From DASSBR01 sp035688265 (GTDB lineage: Bacteria; Pseudomonadota; Gammaproteobacteria; Natronospirales; DASSBR01), in NCBI GenBank assembly GCA_035688265.1, contig DASSNE010000034.1:1-64000 (forward strand): a stretch of DNA of 64,000 bases, written 5' to 3'. This document shows, in pieces, positions 8,042 through 15,785 of this stretch (positions are counted from its first letter, which is position 1; every line of letters starts with the position of its first letter). Both the position numbers and the translations under genes were made by a program. A model generated the notes under the pieces. It did not search any database and had not been told where the DNA came from. It saw nothing but the letters and a program-made list of their open reading frames with translations.

Positions 8042-9206
8042 GCTAATACAGCGTCAAAAAGCTGAGGCCATCCGCGCGCGGCTGGACCAGTTCCCCGCTG
8101 TGGCCCTGCTTGGCCCGCGACAGGCCGGCAAGACAACGCTGGCCGAACAAATCGCGGAAGAGCGGCCGAGCGTTTATCTCGATCTCGAAAACCCGGCGGA
8201 CCGAGAGAAGCTGAGCGACGCCCTGCTGTACCTGTCCGGACACGAAGACAAGCTCGTGATCCTGGACGAGGTCCAGCGCATGCCCGAGTTGTTTCAGACG
8301 CTCCGCGGGCTCATCGACCAAGGGCGCCGCCGTAACCGCCCCCACGGGCGGTTTCTGTTGCTGGGCTCCGCATCCATCGATCTTCTCAAGCAGTCAGGCG
8401 AAACTTTGGCCGGCCGCATTGCCTACTTGGAGCTTGGACCTTTCGACACGCTCGAAGTCGACGGCGACCAGCAGGAAAAGCTCTGGATCCGGGGCGGCTT
8501 CCCCGACAGCTTTCTGGCGGCATCTGATGAGGCCAGCGCCGTCTGGCGCGAAAACTTTATTCGCACCTACCTGGAGCGGGATATTCCGCAACTCGGACCG
8601 CGAGTGCCGGCCGAAACGCTGCGCCGCTTCTGGACGATGCTCGCGCACATGCAGGGCGGAACGCTGAACGCGGCGCAACTCGCACGCGGCCTCGGCGTCG
8701 ACGGCAAAACCATCGCCCGCTATCTCGACCTGCTGGTCGACCTGTTGCTGGTGCGGCGATTGCAGCCGTTCCACGCGAACGTGGGCAAACGGCTCGTGAA
8801 ATCGCCGAAGGTTTACGTGCGCGACAGCGGCATCGTTCACGCGCTGCTGGGTCTCAATGATCGGGAAGCAGTGCTCGGCCATCCAGTCGCCGGCGGAAGC
8901 TGGGAAGGGTTCATCATAGAAAATCTGCTAAGCGCGGCGCCGGAAAGAACCCAAGCCTGCTTCTATCGCACCTCGGCCGGCGCGGAAATTGACCTGGTGC
9001 TGGACCTGCCTGGCGGCAAGCGCTGGGCTATAGAAATCAAGCGCAGCCTTGCGCCGACACTCGACAAGGGCTTCCACCATGCGCGCGCAGATCTGAAACC
9101 GGACGGCAGTTTCATCGTTTATTCAGGCGAGGAGCGCTACCAGAAAGCCGAAGGCGTCGCCGTCATCGGTTTCTCCGAACTGACTTCACTGCTTGGCGGC
9201 GCTTAG
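8040..9206 (+). CDS. AAA-type ATPase with DUF4143 C-terminal domain
   Basis: 388-residue protein of the common AAA_14/DUF4143 family. Walker A is GPRQAGKT (residues 25-32) and Walker B is LVILDEVQRMP; the C-terminal half has YLERDIPQLG, the winged-helix-like LARGLGVDGKTIARYLDLL, and the DUF4143 nuclease-like stretch GAEIDLVLDLPGGKRWAIEIKRS, whose E-x(n)-D-x(n)-EIK pattern resembles a PD-(D/E)xK core. The family is widespread, mobile and of unsettled function. It directly follows the tRNA and begins inside a perfect inverted repeat, suggesting autoregulation (inference). It is the first gene of the accessory island. Confidence 0.88.
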   Translation: MLIQRQKAEAIRARLDQFPAVALLGPRQAGKTTLAEQIAEERPSVYLDLENPADREKLSDALLYLSGHEDKLVILDEVQRMPELFQTLRGLIDQGRRRNRPHGRFLLLGSASIDLLKQSGETLAGRIAYLELGPFDTLEVDGDQQEKLWIRGGFPDSFLAASDEASAVWRENFIRTYLERDIPQLGPRVPAETLRRFWTMLAHMQGGTLNAAQLARGLGVDGKTIARYLDLLVDLLLVRRLQPFHANVGKRLVKSPKVYVRDSGIVHALLGLNDREAVLGHPVAGGSWEGFIIENLLSAAPERTQACFYRTSAGAEIDLVLDLPGGKRWAIEIKRSLAPTLDKGFHHARADLKPDGSFIVYSGEERYQKAEGVAVIGFSELTSLLGGA

Positions 9207-9549
9207 GGCACATCAGAGTAGCCTGAGATGGCTGGATATAACGCCTGCCATACAAGCGGCCGCGACAGGCGTCGGAAGTGCAAGGTCAAGCTCCGACCCC
9301 TACGCCCACATGAAGGGGGACCGCATCGGCTACGTCAACCGTGTGCAAGCACAGGCTTTCCATTACTGGCTGCGCAATATGTCCATCAATTCTTGGGTGG
9401 AGCGCCTCAATGGACGTCCCGAGCGACCTTTAGTTTATCTTTTCGTAGAAGTTCGCGCCTCCCAGCCGTTGTGGCAAGCCGCTGGCTTAGATTGACGGCC
9501 CCAGGGGCTTGGCGAAGTCGCCTGTGAAATCTTAAAACCTGCGGGTGAT
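9207..9549. other. Gene-free stretch between the DUF4143 ATPase and the MORC-type operon
   Basis: I see no gene I can support. An open frame at about 9193-9495 overlaps the ATPase end and shows no family motif. A weak dyad, GTCGGA...TCCGAC, lies near 9270-9297. Base composition shifts from GC-rich to clearly AT-richer near 9540, so this stretch probably contains the boundary of the imported operon. Confidence 0.5.
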
Positions 9550-11079
9550 TCAAGCTCCTTCTTCGGCGGTTTCAATAGCATGCATTTCAATCTCAAAGGG
9601 CACGCGCAGCAGCTGATCCTTTAGTAGCTTAATTGTATCCGGGTCAACCCGCCCTGCTTTTTGCCGAGCTCGCCATTCCGCGATACCGTCATAGGTGCAT
9701 TCGCGCAAGTAATTCAACACTCCGTCGCTACCTTTTAGATGCGCCCAGTGCGGATGCGCTTTGTTAATAAGTACGATTACATGGTCGGCTGCTGCGGTGT
9801 CTATCACAACATAAGGATCGTTTGTCGACAGATCGCCCTCTATATAGCCTTTGACAGCCAAGTCGCCGATGTTAGCGCCGAATGTCGTCGGCCTGTCCAC
9901 TGTAGACTTCGTTATCCGCTCGAGCGATCCTCGCACAACTTCGTAGGGAGGGATGACCTCACTTATTTCGAGGCGATCAAGCATCTCCGGGGACTCGAGC
10001 TCCTTTCGGAACTCATCAACCGCCACATCGACGTCGCTTTGCGACGGTCCTCTTCCATCATCTGTTTCTTTCCAAGGCTTTTTAGCTATTTCTCGATAGT
10101 AACTGCAGTGCTTGTATAGCTCCTCCTCCACTCGCTCTTCTTCATCTCCGAGCCATAAAATGTCATCCTTCGTGTGGCTTACTTCGAAAGCATCGAGATT
10201 GATTTCACCTACCAGCCGCTGATTCGTAAGGTCATTGCTGCCGTGTATCTGCCCATACAAACTGCTTGGCCGCCAAGCATCAGGCCAGCCTCGTACAACG
10301 CGACCACAATGTAGAACTGAAAACCCCGCGTTAGCACGACTTCCTCGTTTCAGGATCCCAACCCACCCGTCAACTTTGCTCCCGTTTACGTCGAAGGAAA
10401 AATCTTTACGATATTCATTTCCGTCTCGGTCAGCCAGCATCGGAAAGTCGACCCACTCCAACGGTTCGTGTTGCCACTCCAGTACGAGACCATTCGACCT
10501 CAGATCCACACGGTACATCGACCGCAGATAGTCTTTTATTTTTCCAAGCGTGCGGCCTTGGAATATCCGGTTGTGCTTGCGAATTTCTAATATCGTATAA
10601 TGCTTCCCCGGGTCTACGCCCTCTGTCGCCGAATAGGGCAGCGCGCCGTTTCCGCCTTTCGACACAACGTCAACGTCTATTGTTACTTGATGCTCTACGG
10701 TCTCGCCTAGCTTTTTTGTACGGACACTCCAGATGTTGCCTATCCATGAAGCGGCCGTTTTGAGACCCATACCGTATTTCGACCGTCCCGAAGTGTTTTC
10801 TGGTGGAAGACCGACGTGTAACGCCCTCTCCAGTTCTTCGTAGGACATACCCATAGCATTGTCGAATACGCGCAGCAAGCCACCGTTATCCCGCTCATAT
10901 ACTATTCGAACCTCTAGGCGCTCATTCTCACGTGCCAACGCGTCATCTAATTCTTGGCGGCAGTTGAAATACGACTGAGTCGCGTTGTCCACGAATTCAG
11001 CAATAGCGTGCCATGGGCTGTAAGCAAGCCGTCGATAAGATGTAATTGAGTCTAGTCCTATCTTTAGTTCAAGTGCCAC
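9550..11079 (-). CDS. MORC-like GHKL ATPase (paraMORC type)
   Basis: 509 residues. The N-terminal third is a GHKL (gyrase/Hsp90/histidine kinase/MutL) ATP-binding fold: N-box AIAEFVDNATQS (E28, D31, N32), G1 box VFDNAMGMS (D73, G77) and G2 box SKYGMGLKTAAS (G103, G105, K107). The middle part resembles the S5-like domain of MORC/MutL (DLTNQRLVGEINLDAFEVSHTKDDI). The C-terminal region, rich in acidic residues, is unassigned. In the family such proteins change DNA or complex topology on ATP-driven dimerisation and occur in restriction-modification loci. It is the last gene of the four-gene minus-strand operon, 18 bp after the candidate nuclease. Codon and base use is AT-richer than in flanking housekeeping genes. 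Confidence 0.85.
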   Translation of the reverse strand: MALELKIGLDSITSYRRLAYSPWHAIAEFVDNATQSYFNCRQELDDALARENERLEVRIVYERDNGGLLRVFDNAMGMSYEELERALHVGLPPENTSGRSKYGMGLKTAASWIGNIWSVRTKKLGETVEHQVTIDVDVVSKGGNGALPYSATEGVDPGKHYTILEIRKHNRIFQGRTLGKIKDYLRSMYRVDLRSNGLVLEWQHEPLEWVDFPMLADRDGNEYRKDFSFDVNGSKVDGWVGILKRGSRANAGFSVLHCGRVVRGWPDAWRPSSLYGQIHGSNDLTNQRLVGEINLDAFEVSHTKDDILWLGDEEERVEEELYKHCSYYREIAKKPWKETDDGRGPSQSDVDVAVDEFRKELESPEMLDRLEISEVIPPYEVVRGSLERITKSTVDRPTTFGANIGDLAVKGYIEGDLSTNDPYVVIDTAAADHVIVLINKAHPHWAHLKGSDGVLNYLRECTYDGIAEWRARQKAGRVDPDTIKLLKDQLLRVPFEIEMHAIETAEEGA

Positions 11080-11097
11080 AGGGACCTCCCCAAGTAT

Positions 11098-11874
11098 TTA
11101 AGCGTCTTGAATAGAAAGTGAGTCGTCCGAGTTGCGGATCATCATGTAGCAGCGTCTAGCATCCAATGGATTTGCCCGTTCTGGTATAAGCCATACTTTG
11201 TCTTCCGCATCAAGCCTTCGCCAGTATGTCATGGCGCCAGCATATCTGATCTTTAGTATCTCGTCCGTCCTCGGAAGAATGGCAGGCGATTCGACCACCA
11301 TAAATCCGGGCAGTATCTTGTCGAATAGGCAGCGCGAGATCAGTTCGGTTGGGCACGTCGGATGATATCCGTTGACACGAAAAACCGCTCTGTTAGTCTC
11401 CGACCGAAAGATTTCCACCACTGCCATTTCGGCATCATGCTGCCGGAGGAGCGGCTCCCATTTAGGCTGTAAGCGATTCACCACCACCAATATGCGCGGT
11501 GGTGCACCCTTCAGCATCTCTTCCACTTTTGTTCTGTCTAAATAGGTGTTCTTGTCACAGAGATAGCCAGCCTCTTCCGATCCATAGCGAGCGCGGGAAA
11601 GTGTCCGTACCTGAGGTAACACGTGGCCGTTGAGCGAGTGCGTAGCTGTCTCGACTTCAATGATCCACCAATCGCGATAATCCCGATTTATCAATGCTAA
11701 GTCAGGTTTCGCTGATGAGTCGTCCGAATAAACAGTTTTTTTGAAAGGACAAACGTGGTATTCGGGGTAAATCGAATCGGCGTGTTGAACCAATATGCGC
11801 TCGTACTCCGACTCGTAGAGCGCCCCCGGGCAGACCTCGTCATACCACTCGTTGTTAATGAGCAGCCTGGCCAT
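11098..11874 (-). CDS. Candidate PD-(D/E)xK-type endonuclease of the MORC locus
   Basis: 258 residues with no family I can name. The N-terminal half suggests a restriction-endonuclease-like fold: YESEYERIL (acidic helix), then KPDLALI (D58), a strand WWIIEVE (E73, E75) and HVLPQVRTLSRARY (Q88 and QxxxY). The usual catalytic lysine of the (D/E)xK motif is replaced, giving ExE, as known for BamHI-type enzymes. The C-terminal half is unassigned. Its start lies inside the end of the helicase gene (20-bp overlap), so the two are translationally linked and probably work together. The nuclease call is an inference from pattern and context. Confidence 0.6.
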   Translation of the reverse strand: MARLLINNEWYDEVCPGALYESEYERILVQHADSIYPEYHVCPFKKTVYSDDSSAKPDLALINRDYRDWWIIEVETATHSLNGHVLPQVRTLSRARYGSEEAGYLCDKNTYLDRTKVEEMLKGAPPRILVVVNRLQPKWEPLLRQHDAEMAVVEIFRSETNRAVFRVNGYHPTCPTELISRCLFDKILPGFMVVESPAILPRTDEILKIRYAGAMTYWRRLDAEDKVWLIPERANPLDARRCYMMIRNSDDSLSIQDA

Positions 11875-13096
11875 CAGCTAATAGATCCACTTTAAGCCAC
11901 TTGGATGTCGCAGTGTCCTGAAGTCTTTCTTCTTCACGCTTAAGGCGCCCACGTTCCGCATTTGTAGCGAAGACCGTGTATATGATCGCATGATCTTTGC
12001 CTGGGGCGGGACGGAGGACGCGGCCAAGGCGTTGTATTCTCTGCCGCGAGCTACCTGACGCGCTGGCGATGATGGCAATCTGTGTTTCCGGTACGTTCAT
12101 ACCCTCGTCCAGCGCACGGCATGAAACGAGAACATCGAAAATGCCTCGGCGGAAGAGCCGGAGATTGTCTCTCCGGACTGGCGGGCTTATTCCAGAATGG
12201 TATAAGGTGGCTCGATGTTGTCGTGACTTCAGTATTTCGAAAATCTTTTCGGCAGCATCCACCCGCTCATGAAACACGATGATTCGGCTGCCCCTTAAGC
12301 TGTCTACAAGTTTGGCTGCGACGGGTATACGCATTGTGGCGCTAGACGCTAACCGTGCTCGGCTTATTAGGATGTTTTTTAATCGGTCCTGCAGCGGCTC
12401 GCCTTTCTCTATTTGCTTCTGAACACGAACCGCGCTGCCGGTCAGTTTTCGGTACTCGGCATCTTCATCGGGAAGTAAGCTCACCTCAACATTAACTAAT
12501 TCGAATGGGCAAATGACGCCATCTCTAAACGCATCCCGATAGTCATACGCATAAATGATCTTTCCTAGTGCAGGCTCCACATATTGTTGAAAACCTTCAT
12601 CATACTCACGAACAGGCGTTGCCGAGAGTCCTAAAGTTCCTGCAAACGAACCTTCCATCGCGCGAGCATTAACAGGGCTACCAGCTCTGTGACATTCGTC
12701 GACAATTAACAGGGTTCGCTCCTCATCTTGCGGCACATGCTTCAGATGGCGAGCAGTGTTTATCACAGCAATATTTATGATCGTGAGGGAATCCGGGTGT
12801 TCCTCACCAGAAAAGCACGATATGGAGTCAGGACTGACACCCAAATCGTCGACAAGAGATACATACCATTGATCCAGCAGCGTGAGGGTAGGAACAACAA
12901 TTAGAAATCGAGCACCTTCAATGCGTTCACAAAATTTAACCATACACATCAGGGCAAAGGTTGTTTTGCCACCGCCTGTGACGACGCTCGCAACTCCGCA
13001 GTAGCCATTGCGTATCCACAGGTCTAGAGCTTCCTTTTGCCAAGTACGCGGCCGCAGCTGTAGCGACCAAGATGATGTGGCGTCGCTGTTGCTCAC
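11855..13096 (-). CDS. Superfamily 2 DNA helicase/translocase of the MORC locus
   Basis: 413-residue DEAD/H-type SF2 protein related to type I and III restriction helicases and XPB-like translocases. Motifs: Q-motif region LRPRTWQKEALD, Walker A VVTGGGKTTFAL (residues 38-49), motif II DECH (133-136), motif III SATP (158-161), motif IV RIIVFHERVDAAEKI, motif V LDEGMNVPETQIAI and motif VI RQRIQRLGRVLRP (351-363). No extra nuclease or methylase domain is fused. ATGA overlap of 4 bp with the methyltransferase stop and 20-bp overlap with the following gene indicate one operon. Confidence 0.9.
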   Translation of the reverse strand: MSNSDATSSWSLQLRPRTWQKEALDLWIRNGYCGVASVVTGGGKTTFALMCMVKFCERIEGARFLIVVPTLTLLDQWYVSLVDDLGVSPDSISCFSGEEHPDSLTIINIAVINTARHLKHVPQDEERTLLIVDECHRAGSPVNARAMEGSFAGTLGLSATPVREYDEGFQQYVEPALGKIIYAYDYRDAFRDGVICPFELVNVEVSLLPDEDAEYRKLTGSAVRVQKQIEKGEPLQDRLKNILISRARLASSATMRIPVAAKLVDSLRGSRIIVFHERVDAAEKIFEILKSRQHRATLYHSGISPPVRRDNLRLFRRGIFDVLVSCRALDEGMNVPETQIAIIASASGSSRQRIQRLGRVLRPAPGKDHAIIYTVFATNAERGRLKREEERLQDTATSKWLKVDLLADGQAAH

Positions 13097-14019
13097 ACAA
13101 GAGCCATCTGTTCTTCAGCCAGAAACCGTCCGTAAGATCCGCTGACGTATTCTGGATTAGCCTCGATACTTAGCCATGACCGACGGAGGATTTCGGCCGC
13201 GTAACCTGTGGTGTTGCTACCCCCAAAGGGATCCAATACGACATCATCTTCATCCGTTAGGAATTTTATGAAAAACTTCGGGATCTCAAGTGGCATCCGC
13301 GCCGGATGGGTCGAAAGGCCTTGTTTGCGACAGTATTGCTGATAACTGTCGGTGGCACGCGTATTCGGCACTACCAGCACACTCGGCGAAATAGCGCCCC
13401 CATGATCTGTAAGGAATGAATGTTCGCCGATGTTGTGTTCTGACGGCCGCCGGCCGCCGTTATAGACCTTAGTCTTCAATAACCGCTTCATGCCGGCACT
13501 GTAAGGTTGTAAAACTCGCTTGTTGTCGGCCTTTGGCCTAGCTGATTTCGAGAGCCACCAAAATCTCGTGTGACTGTCTTTTAAGCGAATCCGCTCAACT
13601 GTTACCCACTGCGCCGGACCAGGCAGGCGTGCAGGATTGTGCCAGACAAGCTCTTGACACAAGTGGAAATCGCCAGCTTCTTGGAACGCAAGAAGCGATC
13701 GTAGAGGTAGAGTTGACATTGTCGGGCTGCCTTGCACCCAAGCATTGCCTAACTCAATGACAACCGAGCCTGAGTCCGCAAGCAAATCCCGAAAGACTGG
13801 TGCGAACGACGCCAACCAATTGACGTAGTCGGCACCGGTAAGGTTTCCGTACCGCTTCTTTCGATTCAACGGAAAGGGTGGCGACGTGAAAATGAGCTGG
13901 ACCTTACCTTTGAGAGTCTCAAAGTACGATGACTTCAAGACTTCTTCCGACTTACCATGAAAGAGCCGGCCCCGTGAGGTCTGATATGCTACATATTTAG
14001 GTGGACGCCCCTTAAACAT
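13093..14019 (-). CDS. Beta-class DNA methyltransferase (N6-adenine or N4-cytosine)
   Basis: 308 residues from the ATG at 14019 (MFKGRPPKYVAYQ). Catalytic motif IV is FTSPPFP (residues 44-50) and the AdoMet-binding motif I, LDPFGGSNTTG, lies near the C-terminus, so the order IV then I marks the beta class. TSPPF-type motifs occur in both N4-cytosine and N6-adenine enzymes, so the target base is open. The frame stays open upstream to 14205, but that extension is antisense to a ligD fragment (14114-14190) and is unlikely to be translated. First gene of the operon; its stop overlaps the helicase start. Probable self-protection partner of the nuclease and helicase. Confidence 0.85.
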   Translation of the reverse strand: MFKGRPPKYVAYQTSRGRLFHGKSEEVLKSSYFETLKGKVQLIFTSPPFPLNRKKRYGNLTGADYVNWLASFAPVFRDLLADSGSVVIELGNAWVQGSPTMSTLPLRSLLAFQEAGDFHLCQELVWHNPARLPGPAQWVTVERIRLKDSHTRFWWLSKSARPKADNKRVLQPYSAGMKRLLKTKVYNGGRRPSEHNIGEHSFLTDHGGAISPSVLVVPNTRATDSYQQYCRKQGLSTHPARMPLEIPKFFIKFLTDEDDVVLDPFGGSNTTGYAAEILRRSWLSIEANPEYVSGSYGRFLAEEQMALV

Positions 14020-14113
14020 CGATGATCGCTTTGCCGCCCCACTTAGCTTGATGCCGCATTTTACATGCCGAAGGGATCTACTGCATCTGCAATTCTGATC
14101 GGGCCGTACTAGC

Positions 14114-14190
14114 GCCGGCTGCATTTCGATCTGCGGCTGGAGGAGCACCGCGTGCTGAGGAGTTGGGCGGCGCCGAGGTGGCCGGGCCTG
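14114..14190 (+). pseudogene. Fragment of the ligD 5' region
   Basis: Bases 14114-14190 match 15913-15989 inside ligD at a constant offset of 1799, with about seven mismatches in 77 by my count. It covers the start of the phosphoesterase domain (SRLHFDLRLEE... SWA). The fic gene lies between fragment and intact gene. It is a relic of a duplicated or replaced ligD copy and marks a recombination junction at the edge of the imported operon. Confidence 0.85.
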
Positions 14191-14206
14191 GACGCGGACA
14201 GGCAAC

Positions 14207-15601
14207 TCACCGCCAACCCAGCCGCCAAGACTGAAATTCCGACGGCCGCAACTGATAGCGAGCGATATTCCCCTCGTGCAGGCTCATCAGTTCGGTTTCG
14301 GCAATTTCGACGAATCGCGCCCGATCCATCTCAGGCACCTCATTCCCGGCGTAGCTACGAATCAGCGCACTCGCGGCCCTCTTGTCCATTCGGCGGCTCA
14401 CTACGGCCGTGACAATTTCCGCAACCTGCGCGCGGTACCGCAGCCGGAACGGGTCCGGCTCTCCCAGCGACTGCCGAATTGCAGAATAGCGGGCGGACGA
14501 GCGTTCATAAGCCCAAACGAATACGTCTCGCAACAGGTCCACGCGGTTCAGTTCGTAAACTCCCAGTATGCCCTCGATATAGGCTCGTTCGGGCATATCG
14601 ACGAATGACAACGGGCACAGATTCCGGCGCACGAGCGGAATGTTTGCCGCGAGTCGTGAAACGCGCTTGTTCACGTCAGCGAACGGTTGCAGATATGGCA
14701 GGTGCACCATGGCAAAGAAGGCTTGCTCTAGCGGATCCTCGATTGCAGAAGCCTTGGTGAGCATCTGCTCAAACGATTCCTCGATCAGTTGCGGCACTGC
14801 GAGCGGGTGATAGACAGACCCACCGATTTCGACGCCGTGCGTCCGGAGCCGGCCGCCGGCTTGTGGATCGGAAAGCAGATTTTCCGACAGCAGGGCATGC
14901 AGGTTGAGGATGGTGTATCGATTGAACCCGATCTCCGCCGCCTGATCGACAAGAAGCTCAATCGCTCGCTTGTGGTTCAGGATCATCTGCGACTCGCGCG
15001 CATCTTTACCCTCGGCGGACTCGCCTAATTCCAACAGTCGTTCGGTTTCCAGCAGCGAATAAGTGTTGCCTTCCAACCGACTCGAGTTCCAGGACAGGTC
15101 GATCAGCATCCGGCTGAAAATCTGCCGGGCGTAGGTGCCGGCCGGCCTTTCACCGTCGGGCGAGCGACCGACCTCGGCAAGGTGCCGGCGGAGATCATGA
15201 GCAAGATAAAATGTGGCGTTCGGCCGATAGGCGTCGAGGAAGTCCCTGTTATAGCCAACCGGCTGGCGGGCCTGGATCGGCTGGCGGACCGCCCTTTTGG
15301 TCATCTCTCCGTCTACTGAGAGCGGGACATAAACTTCGCCCTCTTCGCGCACTTCTACGCGCCGGGCGAGCGCGCCGGCTGCATTCGCGTAGTCAGCCAG
15401 CCGATACTGGCGGCCTCGTCCCCGTCCGTCGGCGATCAGGCGATTCTGGCGGACGAGCAGCGCCAGCCAACGCTGTAACGTTCGGCGGGGCGCTTTGGGC
15501 GCCAATGCTTGATCGATCTCCTCAAGCCTGGCTCCGTCAGGGAAGCGCGAAACCGCTGCCAGCACTGCTTCAAGTTGATCCTGGGACGTTTGTCGTGGCA
15601 T
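14207..15601 (-). CDS. Fic-domain protein with N-terminal winged helix-turn-helix
   Basis: 464 residues from the ATG at 15601 (MPRQTSQDQLEAV). Residues about 10-70 look like a winged helix (ARLEEIDQALAPKAPRRTLQRWLALLVRQN split as helices and wing). An inhibitory helix motif of the (S/T)xxxE(G/N) type is present at S173-E177-G178. The Fic motif region (residues 305-316) reads QPFADVNKRVSR where AMP-transferring Fic enzymes have HPFxxGNGRxxR, so the catalytic histidine is replaced by glutamine. Downstream is YAGNEVPEMDRARF, a second HTH-like segment. Family members usually modify proteins with nucleotides; this variant may be inactive or use another chemistry. Two dyads just upstream suggest autoregulation. 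Confidence 0.85.
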   Translation of the reverse strand: MPRQTSQDQLEAVLAAVSRFPDGARLEEIDQALAPKAPRRTLQRWLALLVRQNRLIADGRGRGRQYRLADYANAAGALARRVEVREEGEVYVPLSVDGEMTKRAVRQPIQARQPVGYNRDFLDAYRPNATFYLAHDLRRHLAEVGRSPDGERPAGTYARQIFSRMLIDLSWNSSRLEGNTYSLLETERLLELGESAEGKDARESQMILNHKRAIELLVDQAAEIGFNRYTILNLHALLSENLLSDPQAGGRLRTHGVEIGGSVYHPLAVPQLIEESFEQMLTKASAIEDPLEQAFFAMVHLPYLQPFADVNKRVSRLAANIPLVRRNLCPLSFVDMPERAYIEGILGVYELNRVDLLRDVFVWAYERSSARYSAIRQSLGEPDPFRLRYRAQVAEIVTAVVSRRMDKRAASALIRSYAGNEVPEMDRARFVEIAETELMSLHEGNIARYQLRPSEFQSWRLGWR

Positions 15602-15604
15602 TTT

Positions 15605-15672
15605 AGTGGCGCAATAATTGTTTTGCGCGCCACTATACGCCAGAATCTGGCGCAATTCCAGGTATCGCGCCA
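15605..15672. promoter_or_regulatory. Double TGGCGC...GCGCCA dyad upstream of the HTH-Fic gene
   Basis: TGGCGCAA (from 15607) pairs with GCGCCA (ending 15632), and TGGCGCAA (from 15648) pairs with GCGCCA (ending 15672): two dyads of nearly the same length, 41 bp apart. A third palindrome, CGCCAGA-A-TCTGGCG (15638-15652), overlaps the second. They lie 6-71 bp before the Fic ATG on the minus strand, where a repressor would bind. The rest of 15602-15785 is otherwise empty. Confidence 0.65.
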
Positions 15673-15785
15673 GTAAACGGCACATCAGGTCGAGAGCAGC
15701 GCTACTCGTTAATCGTGTTCCCTGCTACGATCAATAATATTCGAGCCGTCGCGCCCATATCGGCGGGTCGAACCGGAGTCCAAGG

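Noticed and set aside
9193..9495. Possible 100-residue gene overlapping the DUF4143 ATPase end
   Set aside because: No ribosome-binding site, no recognisable motif, and an overlapping start inside another gene.
14020..14205. N-terminal extension of the DNA methyltransferase
   Set aside because: Much of it is antisense to the ligD fragment at 14114-14190 and lacks conserved methyltransferase sequence; ATG 14019 is the better start.
7984..15785. Prophage or integrative element with integrase
   Set aside because: No integrase, structural or transfer genes, and no second copy of the tRNA 3' end that I could find.
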